This document shows, one piece after another, positions 36,661-45,080 of a DNA stretch of 64,000 nucleotides. The translations under genes and the position numbers were made by a program. Within the stretch, counting starts at the first letter, position 1. Each line of letters starts with the position of its first letter. Location of the stretch: positions 62,001 through 126,000 of the forward strand of contig JACDOA010000002.1 of the NCBI GenBank assembly GCA_017656335.1, written 5' to 3'. This stretch comes from Thermosipho sp. (in: thermotogales). Its GTDB lineage: Bacteria > Thermotogota > Thermotogae > Thermotogales > Fervidobacteriaceae. The notes under the pieces were generated by a model that worked only from the letters and a program-made list of their open reading frames with translations, was not told the DNA's origin and made no database searches.

Positions 36661-38003
36661 TAATCGGCACCTCCATGATATACATCTATATCAAAGAAAG
36701 CAGTGAAATGTGGATCAAAAAGAAGCTTGACAGTGCCAATTGGTCCATTTCTTTGTTTCCCAATAATTACTTCTGTTTCATGAGGTTCACTTGTTTTTTC
36801 TTTTTTATAGTATTCTTCTCTATATAAAAACAAAACCATGTCAGCATCTTGCTCAATAGAACCTGATTCTCTCAAATCACTTAACCTCGGCCTTTTATCC
36901 TCCCTTTGTTCAACTGCCCTTGATAACTGAGATAGTGCAATAATTGATACATCAAGTTCTCTAGCAAGAAGTTTCAAAGATCTTGAAATTTCAGATATTT
37001 CTTGCTGCCTGTTTTCTCTGAAAGATCTTATACTCATTAACTGCAGATAATCTATAAAAATCGCTTCAACTCCATATTCTTTCTTCATTCTTCTTGCTTT
37101 TGCACGCAATGATCTAGGATCAAGATTTGCTTCATCATCGACTATAATATTCGCTTTATATAATTTTCCGGTTGCTTGAAGAAGTTTTTGCCATTCTTCA
37201 TCTGTTAGATACCCTCTTCTTATTTTTTGGAGTTCAATAAGAGCTTCCATCCCCAATAACCTTTGAGCTAGTTGTTCACGACTCATTTCAAGGCTAAATA
37301 TTCCTACCGGAACATCTGCTTTAATAGCCATATTTCTTGCGATATTCAAAGCAAGGGCAGTTTTTCCAACACTAGGCCTTGCAGCAAGAATAATTAAATC
37401 AGATTTATGAAATCCGGAAGTAAGTTCATCTAATAATCTATATCCTGTTGGTATTCCTGTAATTAATGAAGTTGTTCCCTTTTTCATCTTATCTCTTAAT
37501 AATTCCAAATTCTCAAATACTTCATGAAGTATTGTGTTCATTGGTTGATACGTTTTAGAAGTTTTAGATTCTGCGATTTCGAAAATAACTCTTTCCGCAT
37601 TGTCCAGTATTTCATCAACATTGTTATCCGACATTGCTTCTTCTACAACTCTTGATGCAGCAGAAATCAATGATCTTAAAATAGATTTATCTCTTACAAT
37701 CTGGGCATACGTTTCAGCATGTGCAGAAGTTGGCACGCCATCGGCAAGTTGTGCCACATATAGTTCTCCACCGACCATTTCTAATTTGCCTTTTGTTTTT
37801 AACCTATCGCAAATTGAAATAACATCTATAGGAATGTTCTCATCATATAATTCCTCAATAGCCCTAAAAATTTCCACATGTTTGGTATCGTAAAAATCTT
37901 CAGAACGCACAATTGAAATAACATTTTCAATAGCTTCAGGATCTATCAAGATGCTCCCAATAATAGCTTGTTCAGCCTCAATACTATGTGGGGGTGTCCT
38001 CAT
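36660..38003 (-). CDS. dnaB: Replicative DNA helicase DnaB
   Basis: Hexameric 5'-3' helicase of the replisome, 447 residues. The N-terminal domain starts RTPPHSIEAEQAIIGSILI. Walker A is AARPSVGKTALALNIA, Walker B lies in VEAIFIDYLQLMS, and QLSRAVEQREDKRPRLSDLRESG is the family's H4 region, with the arginine finger further on in GKQRNGPIGT. No intein or insertion. AAGGAGG lies 6-7 bases before the ATG. Upstream is an unusual structured stretch (38044-38129). Confidence 0.97.
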   Translation of the reverse strand: MRTPPHSIEAEQAIIGSILIDPEAIENVISIVRSEDFYDTKHVEIFRAIEELYDENIPIDVISICDRLKTKGKLEMVGGELYVAQLADGVPTSAHAETYAQIVRDKSILRSLISAASRVVEEAMSDNNVDEILDNAERVIFEIAESKTSKTYQPMNTILHEVFENLELLRDKMKKGTTSLITGIPTGYRLLDELTSGFHKSDLIILAARPSVGKTALALNIARNMAIKADVPVGIFSLEMSREQLAQRLLGMEALIELQKIRRGYLTDEEWQKLLQATGKLYKANIIVDDEANLDPRSLRAKARRMKKEYGVEAIFIDYLQLMSIRSFRENRQQEISEISRSLKLLARELDVSIIALSQLSRAVEQREDKRPRLSDLRESGSIEQDADMVLFLYREEYYKKEKTSEPHETEVIIGKQRNGPIGTVKLLFDPHFTAFFDIDVYHGGAD

Positions 38004-38043
38004 AATTTTCCTCCTTCATAGTGATTATAACATAAAAAATAAA

Positions 38044-38063
38044 GCCCCGGAAAGTTCCGGGGC
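38044..38063 (-). terminator. Strong terminator upstream of dnaB
   Basis: A 9-bp stem GCCCCGGAA/TTCCGGGGC with a 2-base loop, followed on the minus strand by TTTATTTTTT. A TATAAT follows at about 38026, which could be the -10 of a dnaB promoter. Confidence 0.8.
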
Positions 38064-38129
38064 ATTTATTCTTGGACTTCTATTTCCAAGGGGGGGATGG
38101 GGGGTCGCTGTCAATTTTAAATTAACATA
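38044..38129 (-). ncRNA. Candidate structured RNA or leader upstream of dnaB
   Basis: Between the nuclease gene and dnaB the minus strand carries TTGACA (38114-38109), then two C-runs (six and seven C separated by AT). Next comes a hairpin CTTGGA/TCCAAG with an 8-base loop (38071-38090). Last is a strong terminator, GCCCCGGAA with TTCCGGGGC (38044-38063), followed by T-rich DNA. The terminator lies over 110 bases past the nuclease stop, so it probably ends a separate short transcript or a dnaB leader. No matching -10 is placed after TTGACA and no known family was recognised. Confidence 0.3.
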
Positions 38130-38179
38130 GTATATGTTAAAACTCAACTATTTAAATAAACTTTTTTGTTACAAATACG

Positions 38180-39373
38180 TTATGTATATTTTCGAAGTAC
38201 ATCCCATAATAGTTTTGTTGCTCTTACATCATCTTCGTTATACATTAAAATCTCATCCAATATTTTTTTATCCCCAGTTGTAAGAAAATCTTCAAACTTT
38301 CTCACAGCTTTCATACCATTTAAATTGGTCCTCCATTTATATCCAAAATACTTTGCTAAGGGTTTTAAAGAATACGAAAGAACAGGAACAGCAATATGAT
38401 TTGTAAAAATACTATAAATATCTAAAAATCTATTTTCAAAACTGGAATTGAGGCCATATTTTCTTAACAATTTTCTAAATTGATTAGGTTCATAACTGTG
38501 ATAATGATATATAGGTAAATCATTTTCTGAAAAAAAGAAAAGAAGTCTTATAAAAGCATCTTTTTCAGAATCCTTTTCTCTCGCAATAAAAGGTATGTAC
38601 TTATCCTTATAAAGCAGGCCAAATAAATAGTGGAAATCTACGTAACTTTCTATATCAAAAAAAATACCATCATTTAATTTTGGGGGCTTTCTAATTAAAA
38701 TTGGTTTCTCGTCCAGAAATGCCTTTGCCTGAGCCCAGGTTTTTAATCCTTTTTGCTCTCCCAAAATCAATTGAACTTTTTCTTTATTTCTAACAATATC
38801 ATCAAGTGATTTTATATCTGCTGAGTTCAATTTTTCTAGATTTACTTTCCCTATTCCTTTGATTATCTCAATACTTCCTTTTTCAACAAAAAAATCCAGA
38901 CAATCATTTGAATAAATACAAAATTTACATTCTGTATTTATTCTAGGTTCAGGAATGTCAGTATTTGATAAATTGCCAACTATCATTAAAGCATTTTCAA
39001 CATAATTTTCCCATGGTATTTCTTGTTCATAAAAATTACTTTTAAAAATTACACGTGTCTTTTTTCCACTTTCCTTATAGAAAACATAACCATATAAGGC
39101 GGCTTCATAGTAATGGTATTTATACAATCTTTTTCCTTTTCGTTGAGAAACAACAGTTATTTCTTCCTCATTAACAACTATTTCCACACCAGTTGCCCAT
39201 AAGGTTATTCCTAAAAATTCCGAACTTAACTCAGCATGTTTTAAAGAACCACCATATCTTATTATTTCTCTAGTTATTTCCTCTTGGTGGTAAATCTTCT
39301 TTTCATAACTTTCTAACCAAAACTTTCTTGGACAACTCATTATAGTTCTCATATTTGAAATTTCTATATTCAT
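38180..39373 (-). CDS. RecB-like Fe-S nuclease fused to a DnaQ-like exonuclease domain
   Basis: A 397-residue protein with two nuclease-like parts. The N-terminal half (about 1-165) resembles the RecB/Cas4 fold: SCPRKFWLESYEKK at the start and, near residue 140, CKFCIYSNDC. Together these would supply the four Cys of a 4Fe-4S cluster. A short helix-hairpin-helix follows (IKGIGKVNLEKLNSADIKSL). The C-terminal half (about 240-397) is a YprB-type RNase H-like 3'-5' exonuclease with FFDIESY (Asp and Glu of motif I) and MYNEDDVRAT (motif III). Similar predicted nucleases occur in Thermotogales and archaea; the role is probably DNA repair. ATG 39373 follows AGGTGAT. Confidence 0.75.
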   Translation of the reverse strand: MNIEISNMRTIMSCPRKFWLESYEKKIYHQEEITREIIRYGGSLKHAELSSEFLGITLWATGVEIVVNEEEITVVSQRKGKRLYKYHYYEAALYGYVFYKESGKKTRVIFKSNFYEQEIPWENYVENALMIVGNLSNTDIPEPRINTECKFCIYSNDCLDFFVEKGSIEIIKGIGKVNLEKLNSADIKSLDDIVRNKEKVQLILGEQKGLKTWAQAKAFLDEKPILIRKPPKLNDGIFFDIESYVDFHYLFGLLYKDKYIPFIAREKDSEKDAFIRLLFFFSENDLPIYHYHSYEPNQFRKLLRKYGLNSSFENRFLDIYSIFTNHIAVPVLSYSLKPLAKYFGYKWRTNLNGMKAVRKFEDFLTTGDKKILDEILMYNEDDVRATKLLWDVLRKYT

Positions 39374-39462
39374 TAAGATCACCTATTCTACTTTTTTCAA
39401 GATTAATTATAACACCAAAAATTTGATATAATATTTTTGATAAATTTAAAGGAGGGAAAAAT

Positions 39463-39837
39463 ATGGAATTTTTACAACCTAAAAATGCACCAAAAGCAAT
39501 CGGGCCGTATTCCATTGCTGTAAAAAGCAATGGATTTATCTTCATTTCGGGTCAACTTCCCATCATACCAGAAACCGGTGAAATGGTTAAAGGAGATATT
39601 AAAAAAGCAACTTTAGTAATCCTTAAAAACATTAAAAATATTTTAGAAGAATCAGGAAGCAGTATTGAAAAAATTATAAAAGTTAACGTTTATATGATGG
39701 ACATTTCTAAGTTCAATGAATTTAACAAAATATACGCTGAATTTTTAGGTGATCACAGACCTGCAAGGGCTGTTATACAGGTTGCTGGATTACCCAAAAA
39801 TTCAGATATTGAAATTGAAGCAATAGCGGAGGTTTAG
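39463..39837 (+). CDS. RidA-family enamine/imine deaminase
   Basis: Small cytoplasmic YjgF/RidA protein of 124 residues, which hydrolyses reactive 2-aminoacrylate and related imines from PLP enzymes. Family marks are APKAIGPYSIAVK, FISGQLPIIPETG and KVNVYMMDISKF, with the substrate-binding Arg in RPARAVIQVAGLP and the terminal Glu in IEIEAIAEV. AAAGGAGGG precedes the ATG. Confidence 0.94.
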   Translation: MEFLQPKNAPKAIGPYSIAVKSNGFIFISGQLPIIPETGEMVKGDIKKATLVILKNIKNILEESGSSIEKIIKVNVYMMDISKFNEFNKIYAEFLGDHRPARAVIQVAGLPKNSDIEIEAIAEV

Positions 39838-39841
39838 AAAG

Positions 39842-40495
39842 TTGGAAAATATCAAAAGCCTCTATAAAGATCTTTATAAAATATATGGTGATGTTGGAAA
39901 ATGGTGGCCAGGAACCTCTGAAGAAATCTTTGTATCAGCAGTTCTTACTCAAAACACCAATTGGAAAAATGTAGAAAAAGCTCTTGAGAATATTTATAAA
40001 TATACAAATTCTAAAAATATCTTAAAAGATCTTCATAATTTTTCTCAGCAAGAAATTGCTGAATTAATTAAACCTGCTGGATTTTTTAATCTTAAAGCAA
40101 AAAGGCTAAAGAATTTACTTTCCTTTCTCTCCAACTTTGATTTTAATATTGAAAAATTAAAAAACCTGGATGAAACCTTTCTAAGAAATGAACTTTTAAA
40201 AATAAAAGGAATCGGCAAAGAAACTGCCGATTCCATTTTGTTATATGCACTAAATAAACCTTTTTTCGTTGTAGACGCATATACAAAAAGAATTATCGAT
40301 AGAATGTATGGTATAAAAGAAAAAAATTATGATAAAGTTCAAAAAATTTTCTATGAAGCTTATCCCAGAGATACTGATTTATACCAAAAACTGCATGGTC
40401 TAATTGTAGAACATGCTAAATCAAAATGCAAAAAAATCCCTTTGTGCTCTTTTTGTGAACTTTCTTTAAAATGCCTTTTTCATACTTCTACCTAA
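39842..40495 (+). CDS. HhH-GPD DNA glycosylase (endonuclease III / MagIII-like)
   Basis: Base-excision repair enzyme of 217 residues. The helix-hairpin-helix is LKIKGIGKETADSILLYAL, the catalytic Asp is in FFVVDAYTKRII, and the Fe-S cluster site is CKKIPLCSFCELSLKC (C-x5-C-x2-C-x5-C, one residue shorter in the first loop than in endonuclease III). The GIGKETADSI block and VVDAYT are closer to 3-methyladenine glycosylase MagIII than to Nth, so alkylated bases are the likelier substrate. The start is TTG with GGAGGTT upstream, 4 bases after the ridA-like gene. The 3' end overlaps the convergent permease gene by 8 bases. Confidence 0.85.
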   Translation: MENIKSLYKDLYKIYGDVGKWWPGTSEEIFVSAVLTQNTNWKNVEKALENIYKYTNSKNILKDLHNFSQQEIAELIKPAGFFNLKAKRLKNLLSFLSNFDFNIEKLKNLDETFLRNELLKIKGIGKETADSILLYALNKPFFVVDAYTKRIIDRMYGIKEKNYDKVQKIFYEAYPRDTDLYQKLHGLIVEHAKSKCKKIPLCSFCELSLKCLFHTST

Positions 40496-41744
40496 CATCG
40501 CCTTTTTTGACATATTGAAGAGTTATTATAGCTATTATGAAAAATACCGCAGAAAAGATTATCAGAGAATCATATCCCATTTTGTCAATGAAAAATCCTG
40601 CTAGTGGAGGAGCTATAATATTTGCACTCATTGAAAAGAAATAATAAAGTCCAGTATATCCTCCAACCTTTTCTTCAACTGTCATATCAACAACAGTTGG
40701 AAGAGAATTAACGTTAACCATTCCCCAACCAATTCCTCCAAGTGCAAATAAAATAAACATAATATAGGTCAATAATTTTACCTCATTAATTGTCCAAACA
40801 GAGATCATAGTTAAAATAGTAATTGAAACTACTATTAAAAGTCCTATGCTCATAGCCTTTTTTCTTCCAATTTTATACCCAATAAATCCTGCAGGAATTG
40901 AAAACAACATGAAGGTTAAAGAGAAAAAACCGAGAATTAAAGCTCCGGTACTTTCACTTATACCAACTCTGAATTTTGCATAACTGGTAAAAAACGTTTC
41001 AAGAGCATTATACCCAACAAACCAGAAAAGAATAGATAAAAGCATCATTAAAAGACTTTTTTCCTTTGAGGCAAATACCTCTTTTAAATTAACAATTAAT
41101 TCACTAAAGCTCTTTTTAAAAACATTATTTAATTTAATTTTTTCTTCGTTTTTAATTCTATACTTTTCATCTTCCTTAATGAAAAAAACCACTAATATGA
41201 GTGCTATAACCATTACAAGAGCACCCAGCCAGAATGGTAATGCATAATTTTTATCATAAAGAGGCTTTCCAACAAAATATGCTATTAGTGCCCCAAGTCC
41301 TCCCATAAAATTTATTATTCCATTTGCTTGACTCCTGTATTTTGATGGAGTTATATCTGGCATTAATGCTATGACAGGGGATCTAAAAAGGGCCATGAAA
41401 AAGTTCATAAAAATTATATTTAACATCATAAACCAAAGAAGATGTAATTCTCTAGTAATTGGTATTAAAGCAAAAAACAATCCTGCAAGAGGTGCTCCAA
41501 ACAATATGTAGGGCATTCTTCTTCCAAGACGTGTTCTTGTTTGATCACTTAACACACCAATTAAAGGAAGCATAAATATTGCAAAAATATTGTCAATAGT
41601 CATTATAAATCCTATACTGGTAGAGGATAAAGAAAAATCTTTAAGAAATATAGGAACATATGCATTATAAAGTGGCCAAACAATACTTATTCCAAAAAAA
41701 CCAAACCCTAGAAGAAATAGAGTACTAAATTTAGGTTTTTTCAT
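40488..41744 (-). CDS. MFS permease, glycoside/sugar-cation symporter type
   Basis: Inner-membrane transporter of 418 residues with twelve predicted helices. The loop LSDQTRTRLGRRMPYILFGAP after helix 2 and GYKIGRKKAMSIG in the second half are MFS signatures of the GPH/SLC45-like sugar porters. The substrate is probably a sugar or glycoside but is not defined. ATG 41744 is chosen because GGGGGGAG lies 6 bases upstream; the longer reading starts inside that G-rich site. Confidence 0.85.
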   Translation of the reverse strand: MKKPKFSTLFLLGFGFFGISIVWPLYNAYVPIFLKDFSLSSTSIGFIMTIDNIFAIFMLPLIGVLSDQTRTRLGRRMPYILFGAPLAGLFFALIPITRELHLLWFMMLNIIFMNFFMALFRSPVIALMPDITPSKYRSQANGIINFMGGLGALIAYFVGKPLYDKNYALPFWLGALVMVIALILVVFFIKEDEKYRIKNEEKIKLNNVFKKSFSELIVNLKEVFASKEKSLLMMLLSILFWFVGYNALETFFTSYAKFRVGISESTGALILGFFSLTFMLFSIPAGFIGYKIGRKKAMSIGLLIVVSITILTMISVWTINEVKLLTYIMFILFALGGIGWGMVNVNSLPTVVDMTVEEKVGGYTGLYYFFSMSANIIAPPLAGFFIDKMGYDSLIIFSAVFFIIAIITLQYVKKGDVR

Positions 41745-41843
41745 TATACTCCCCCCCGTTTTTGACAATCTTATTTCAAAAATAACAATTTTGATTTTAT
41801 CATATATGATATAATTAAAAAAAGAAAATTTGGGGGTGATTTT

Positions 41844-42224
41844 TTGATTAATGTGGCTTTAATAGCCCATGATAAGAAAAAATTGGATCTTGCAATGTTT
41901 GTTAAAGAATGGAAAAATGTTTTTGAACAATGCAATCTTTATGCAACAAAAACCACAGGAAAAATAATTGAAGAAAAAATCGGCTTAAAAGTAACCAAAT
42001 TAGAATCTGGACCGTATGGTGGAGATTTACAGATAGGCGCCCTAATTGCAGATGGAAAAATTGATTTTGTTATTTTCCTAAGAGATCCACTAACAGCTCA
42101 ACCCCACGAGCCAGATGTTTCTGCACTAATGCGAGTATGTGACGTTCATAATATCCCGTTAGCTACAAATATTGGAACTGCTGAGGCACTTGTAATTGAA
42201 ATTAACAAACAATTAGAAAGGTAG
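41844..42224 (+). CDS. mgsA: Methylglyoxal synthase
   Basis: Converts dihydroxyacetone phosphate to methylglyoxal and phosphate, a bypass of lower glycolysis. The 126 residues show [11 protein letters not shown] at the start, [27 protein letters not shown] (phosphate site and catalytic Asp), [15 protein letters not shown] and the C-terminal [12 protein letters not shown]. All are family marks. The start is TTG after GGGGGTGAT. A TATAAT lies near 41809. Confidence 0.95.
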   Translation: MINVALIAHDKKKLDLAMFVKEWKNVFEQCNLYATKTTGKIIEEKIGLKVTKLESGPYGGDLQIGALIADGKIDFVIFLRDPLTAQPHEPDVSALMRVCDVHNIPLATNIGTAEALVIEINKQLER

Positions 42225-42234
42225 GTAAGATTGC

Positions 42235-43029
42235 GTGGTTTTTGTCTTTGATTTAGATGGAACACTTTTGAAAGACGACTATACAATTTCTAAATATACA
42301 ATTGAAACAATTGATAAATTAGAAAAACAAAATCATACTATAGTTTTTGCAAGTGGACGTATGTTAGTTTCAATACGAAAAATAATTCAAAAATATTTTT
42401 TTAGAGATTTTCCCATTATTGCTTATAATGGGGCAATGGTTTTTGTCCCGAATAATGGTATTATTTTTGAAAAAACGTTAGATTACGAAAGCTCTAAAAA
42501 AGTTATAGAATTTTTACGTATTAAAAACATTCATAGGCAAGCGTATGTTAATGATAGACTTTTTTCTGAAGAAGATAATGACAAGATTAAATTTTACTCT
42601 AAGCATGCAGATGTCGAATATAAAATTGTGAATGATTTAGTTGAACTATTAAAACAAAAAGAACCAACAAAACTTCTAGCAATTGATACACCTGAAAAAC
42701 TTGACTTTATAAAAGAAGAGCTTGACAACCTTAACTTGAAGGCTGAAATATTTAAAAGTATGAATATTTTTCTTGATATTGTACCAAAAGGTATTGATAA
42801 AGCAATCGCTCTTAATAATTTACTCGAGTATTTAAATATCAAAGAAGAAAAAATAATTGCTTTTGGAGATAATCATAATGACATTTCTTTATTTAAAATG
42901 GCTGATTTTTCAATAGCTGTTGAAAACGCCGTAGAAGAATTAAAAAATGTCGCAGATTTTGTATCAAAAAGCAACAACGAAGATGGTGTTTTTTATGCAA
43001 TAGCTGAGAATTTCCCTGAATATTTGTAA
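42235..43029 (+). CDS. Cof-type HAD hydrolase
   Basis: A 264-residue HAD phosphatase with a C2B cap. Motif I is VFDLDGTLLKDDY, motif II is FASGRM, the Lys is in VPKGIDKAIAL and motif IV is AFGDNHNDISLF. It acts on sugar phosphates or flavin precursors in related bacteria; the substrate here is unknown. The start is GTG, 10 bases after mgsA, so the two are cotranscribed. Confidence 0.9.
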   Translation: MVFVFDLDGTLLKDDYTISKYTIETIDKLEKQNHTIVFASGRMLVSIRKIIQKYFFRDFPIIAYNGAMVFVPNNGIIFEKTLDYESSKKVIEFLRIKNIHRQAYVNDRLFSEEDNDKIKFYSKHADVEYKIVNDLVELLKQKEPTKLLAIDTPEKLDFIKEELDNLNLKAEIFKSMNIFLDIVPKGIDKAIALNNLLEYLNIKEEKIIAFGDNHNDISLFKMADFSIAVENAVEELKNVADFVSKSNNEDGVFYAIAENFPEYL

Positions 43030-43050
43030 AGTTAATAGGAGGTGGACCTT

Positions 43051-44346
43051 GTGTGGGTTTATGTTAAAGACTTAAAAAAATATATAGGCCAGGAAGTGGA
43101 ATTAAGAGGTTGGGTATGGAGAAGCAGAAGTAGTGGAAAAATTGCTTTTATTAACCTCAGAGATGGTACAGGAATTGTACAGGTTGTTGTTGAAGCCTCA
43201 TCTGTTTCTGCTGAAACTTTTCAAAATGCTAAAAAACTTAGAATGGAATCATCCCTAATTGTTAAAGGACTCGCAAAAGAAGAACCAAGAGCACCAGGTG
43301 GAGTTGAAATTCACGCTAAAGAAGTGATTCCTCTACAAATTCCAAAAGAAGATTTTCCAATTAATAAACCTGATCATAGTATTGATTATCTAATGAATTA
43401 TAGACACCTTTGGCTACGTTCAAGAAGACAAATGCATATTCTTCATATTAGAGATGCCATCTTAAAAGGTATACGTAAATTTTACTGGGAAAATAATTTT
43501 GTACAAGTCGATACTCCAATATTTACAGGTGCTATTGGAGAATCTGCCGGAAATCTATTTGAAATTGACTATTTTGATTACGGTAAAGTTTACCTTGCAC
43601 AAACCGGTCAACTATACCTTGAAGCTGCATGTATGGCTCTTGGAAGAGTTTTCAATTTAGGTCCAACGTTTAGAGCTGAAAAATCTAAAACCAGAAGACA
43701 TTTGATAGAATTCTGGATGAACGAAGCTGAAGTAGCATTTTACGAACATGAGGATAATTTAAAACTTCAAGAAAATCTTGTAAGTTATATTGTCAAATAT
43801 GTTCTTGAAAATGCAGCTGAACATTTACATGCATTAAAAAGAGATATTTCAAAACTCGAAAAAATAGAACCACCTTTTCCAAGAATTACATATACTGAAG
43901 CAGTAAAACTTCTTCAAAAGAAAGGATTTGACATAAAGTGGGGTGATGATTTTGGAGGAGATGAAGAAACAGAAATAGCAAAGCAATTTGAAAAACCAGT
44001 TTTTATTACTCATTATCCTAGAAAAGCAAAAGCTTTTTATATGCAACCAGACCCTGAAAATCCCGATGTTGTCCTTTGTGATGATTTAATCGCACCAGAA
44101 GGATATGGTGAAATAATCGGAGCTTCACAAAGGATTCACGATTATGATTTGTTAGTTGAAAGATTAAAAGAATTCAATTTGCCAATTGAATCTTACGATT
44201 GGTATCTTGATCTTAGAAAATTTGGTTCTGTGCCCCATAGTGGTTTTGGTTTAGGGGTTGAAAGAACTATTGCTTGGATAGCAGGATTGGAACATATAAG
44301 AGAAACTATTCCATTCCCAAGAACACTTTATAGAATACATCCATAA
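43051..44346 (+). CDS. asnS: Asparagine--tRNA ligase
   Basis: Class II aminoacyl-tRNA synthetase, 431 residues. The OB-fold anticodon domain is at the N-terminus (VELRGWVWRSRSSGKIAFINLRDG). Motif 2 is FRAEKSKTRRHLIEFWMNEAE. The AsnRS-type FITHYPRKAKAFYMQ and the motif 3 block GFGLGVERTIAWIAG are present. The FITHYP block supports Asn over Asp specificity. GTG 43051 follows AGGAGGTG by 6 bases; the upstream GTG at 43042 is inside that site. A Crp/Fnr gene follows by 18 bases. Confidence 0.92.
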   Translation: MWVYVKDLKKYIGQEVELRGWVWRSRSSGKIAFINLRDGTGIVQVVVEASSVSAETFQNAKKLRMESSLIVKGLAKEEPRAPGGVEIHAKEVIPLQIPKEDFPINKPDHSIDYLMNYRHLWLRSRRQMHILHIRDAILKGIRKFYWENNFVQVDTPIFTGAIGESAGNLFEIDYFDYGKVYLAQTGQLYLEAACMALGRVFNLGPTFRAEKSKTRRHLIEFWMNEAEVAFYEHEDNLKLQENLVSYIVKYVLENAAEHLHALKRDISKLEKIEPPFPRITYTEAVKLLQKKGFDIKWGDDFGGDEETEIAKQFEKPVFITHYPRKAKAFYMQPDPENPDVVLCDDLIAPEGYGEIIGASQRIHDYDLLVERLKEFNLPIESYDWYLDLRKFGSVPHSGFGLGVERTIAWIAGLEHIRETIPFPRTLYRIHP

Positions 44347-44364
44347 GGAGGAACAATTAAACAA

Positions 44365-45042
44365 TTGAAAAAGTATATTTCTATTTTAAAAAATTGCAAA
44401 CTCTTTAAGGATGTCGAAGAAAAAGACATTTTAGATATAGTAAAAAATTCCCATGTAGAATCTTTTGAAAAAGATACAACAATCAGATATAGGAATGATC
44501 CTTGTGACGAAATCTTAATTTTAATAGAGGGTGAAACATTGGGACTCTTTGTTAATGATGAAGGAAAAGTCATTCAAGTTGATCACATGTTTGCTCCAAA
44601 AACATTGGCTGCAGCTGTTATTTTTTCCTCAAATCCTAAATACCCCGTAGATGTAGTTACAGTAAGACCAAGTAAAATTTTAAAAATTTCAAAAGAGATT
44701 TTTATTCTTAAGATGATGGAAAATGAAAGATTATTAAAAAACTATTTGCAAGTTGTTTCCGATGCGTTTGTTTTTATAACTGATAGATTTTATGATATTT
44801 CTTTAAAAAATCTTGTTCAAAAAATCTGTTTTTATCTCTTTGAACTTTATGAAAAACAGGGTACCTTAAATATTTTACTGGAAATGTCAAAGGAAGAGCT
44901 TTCGAGGGAGTTTGGCGTTACAAGGCCTGCACTTTCCAGAACTTTTATTGAATTAGAAAAAAACGGGATAATTGAATTAAAAGGAAAATTTGTGAAAATT
45001 AAAAACCTAAAATACATTGAAGATTACGCAAAATTCTTTTAA
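44365..45042 (+). CDS. Crp/Fnr-family transcriptional regulator, probable HcpR-like
   Basis: A 225-residue regulator with an N-terminal cyclic-nucleotide-binding-like barrel (CDEILILIEGETLGLFV, FAPKTLAAAVIFSS) and a C-terminal winged helix (SKEELSREFGVTRPALSRTFIELEKNGII). It lacks an Fnr Cys cluster. It faces the hybrid cluster protein gene across one terminator, and Crp/Fnr regulators next to hcp are commonly HcpR-type NO or nitrosative-stress sensors; the link here is inferred from context. The TTG start is 13 bases from AGGAGG, so the exact start is uncertain. Confidence 0.82.
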   Translation: MKKYISILKNCKLFKDVEEKDILDIVKNSHVESFEKDTTIRYRNDPCDEILILIEGETLGLFVNDEGKVIQVDHMFAPKTLAAAVIFSSNPKYPVDVVTVRPSKILKISKEIFILKMMENERLLKNYLQVVSDAFVFITDRFYDISLKNLVQKICFYLFELYEKQGTLNILLEMSKEELSREFGVTRPALSRTFIELEKNGIIELKGKFVKIKNLKYIEDYAKFF

Positions 45043-45050
45043 AATAAATA

Positions 45051-45075
45051 AACCGGCAGGTTTTCCCTGCCGGTT
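45051..45075. terminator. Bidirectional terminator
   Basis: A 10-bp stem AACCGGCAGG/CCTGCCGGTT with a TTTTC loop between the convergent Crp/Fnr and hcp genes, T-rich on the right and A-rich on the left. Confidence 0.85.
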
Positions 45076-45080
45076 TTTGT

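Noticed and set aside
38109-38114. TTGACA on the minus strand as a true -35
   Set aside because: A 16-18 base spacer leads into CCTTGG, with no -10-like hexamer, so I did not call a promoter there.
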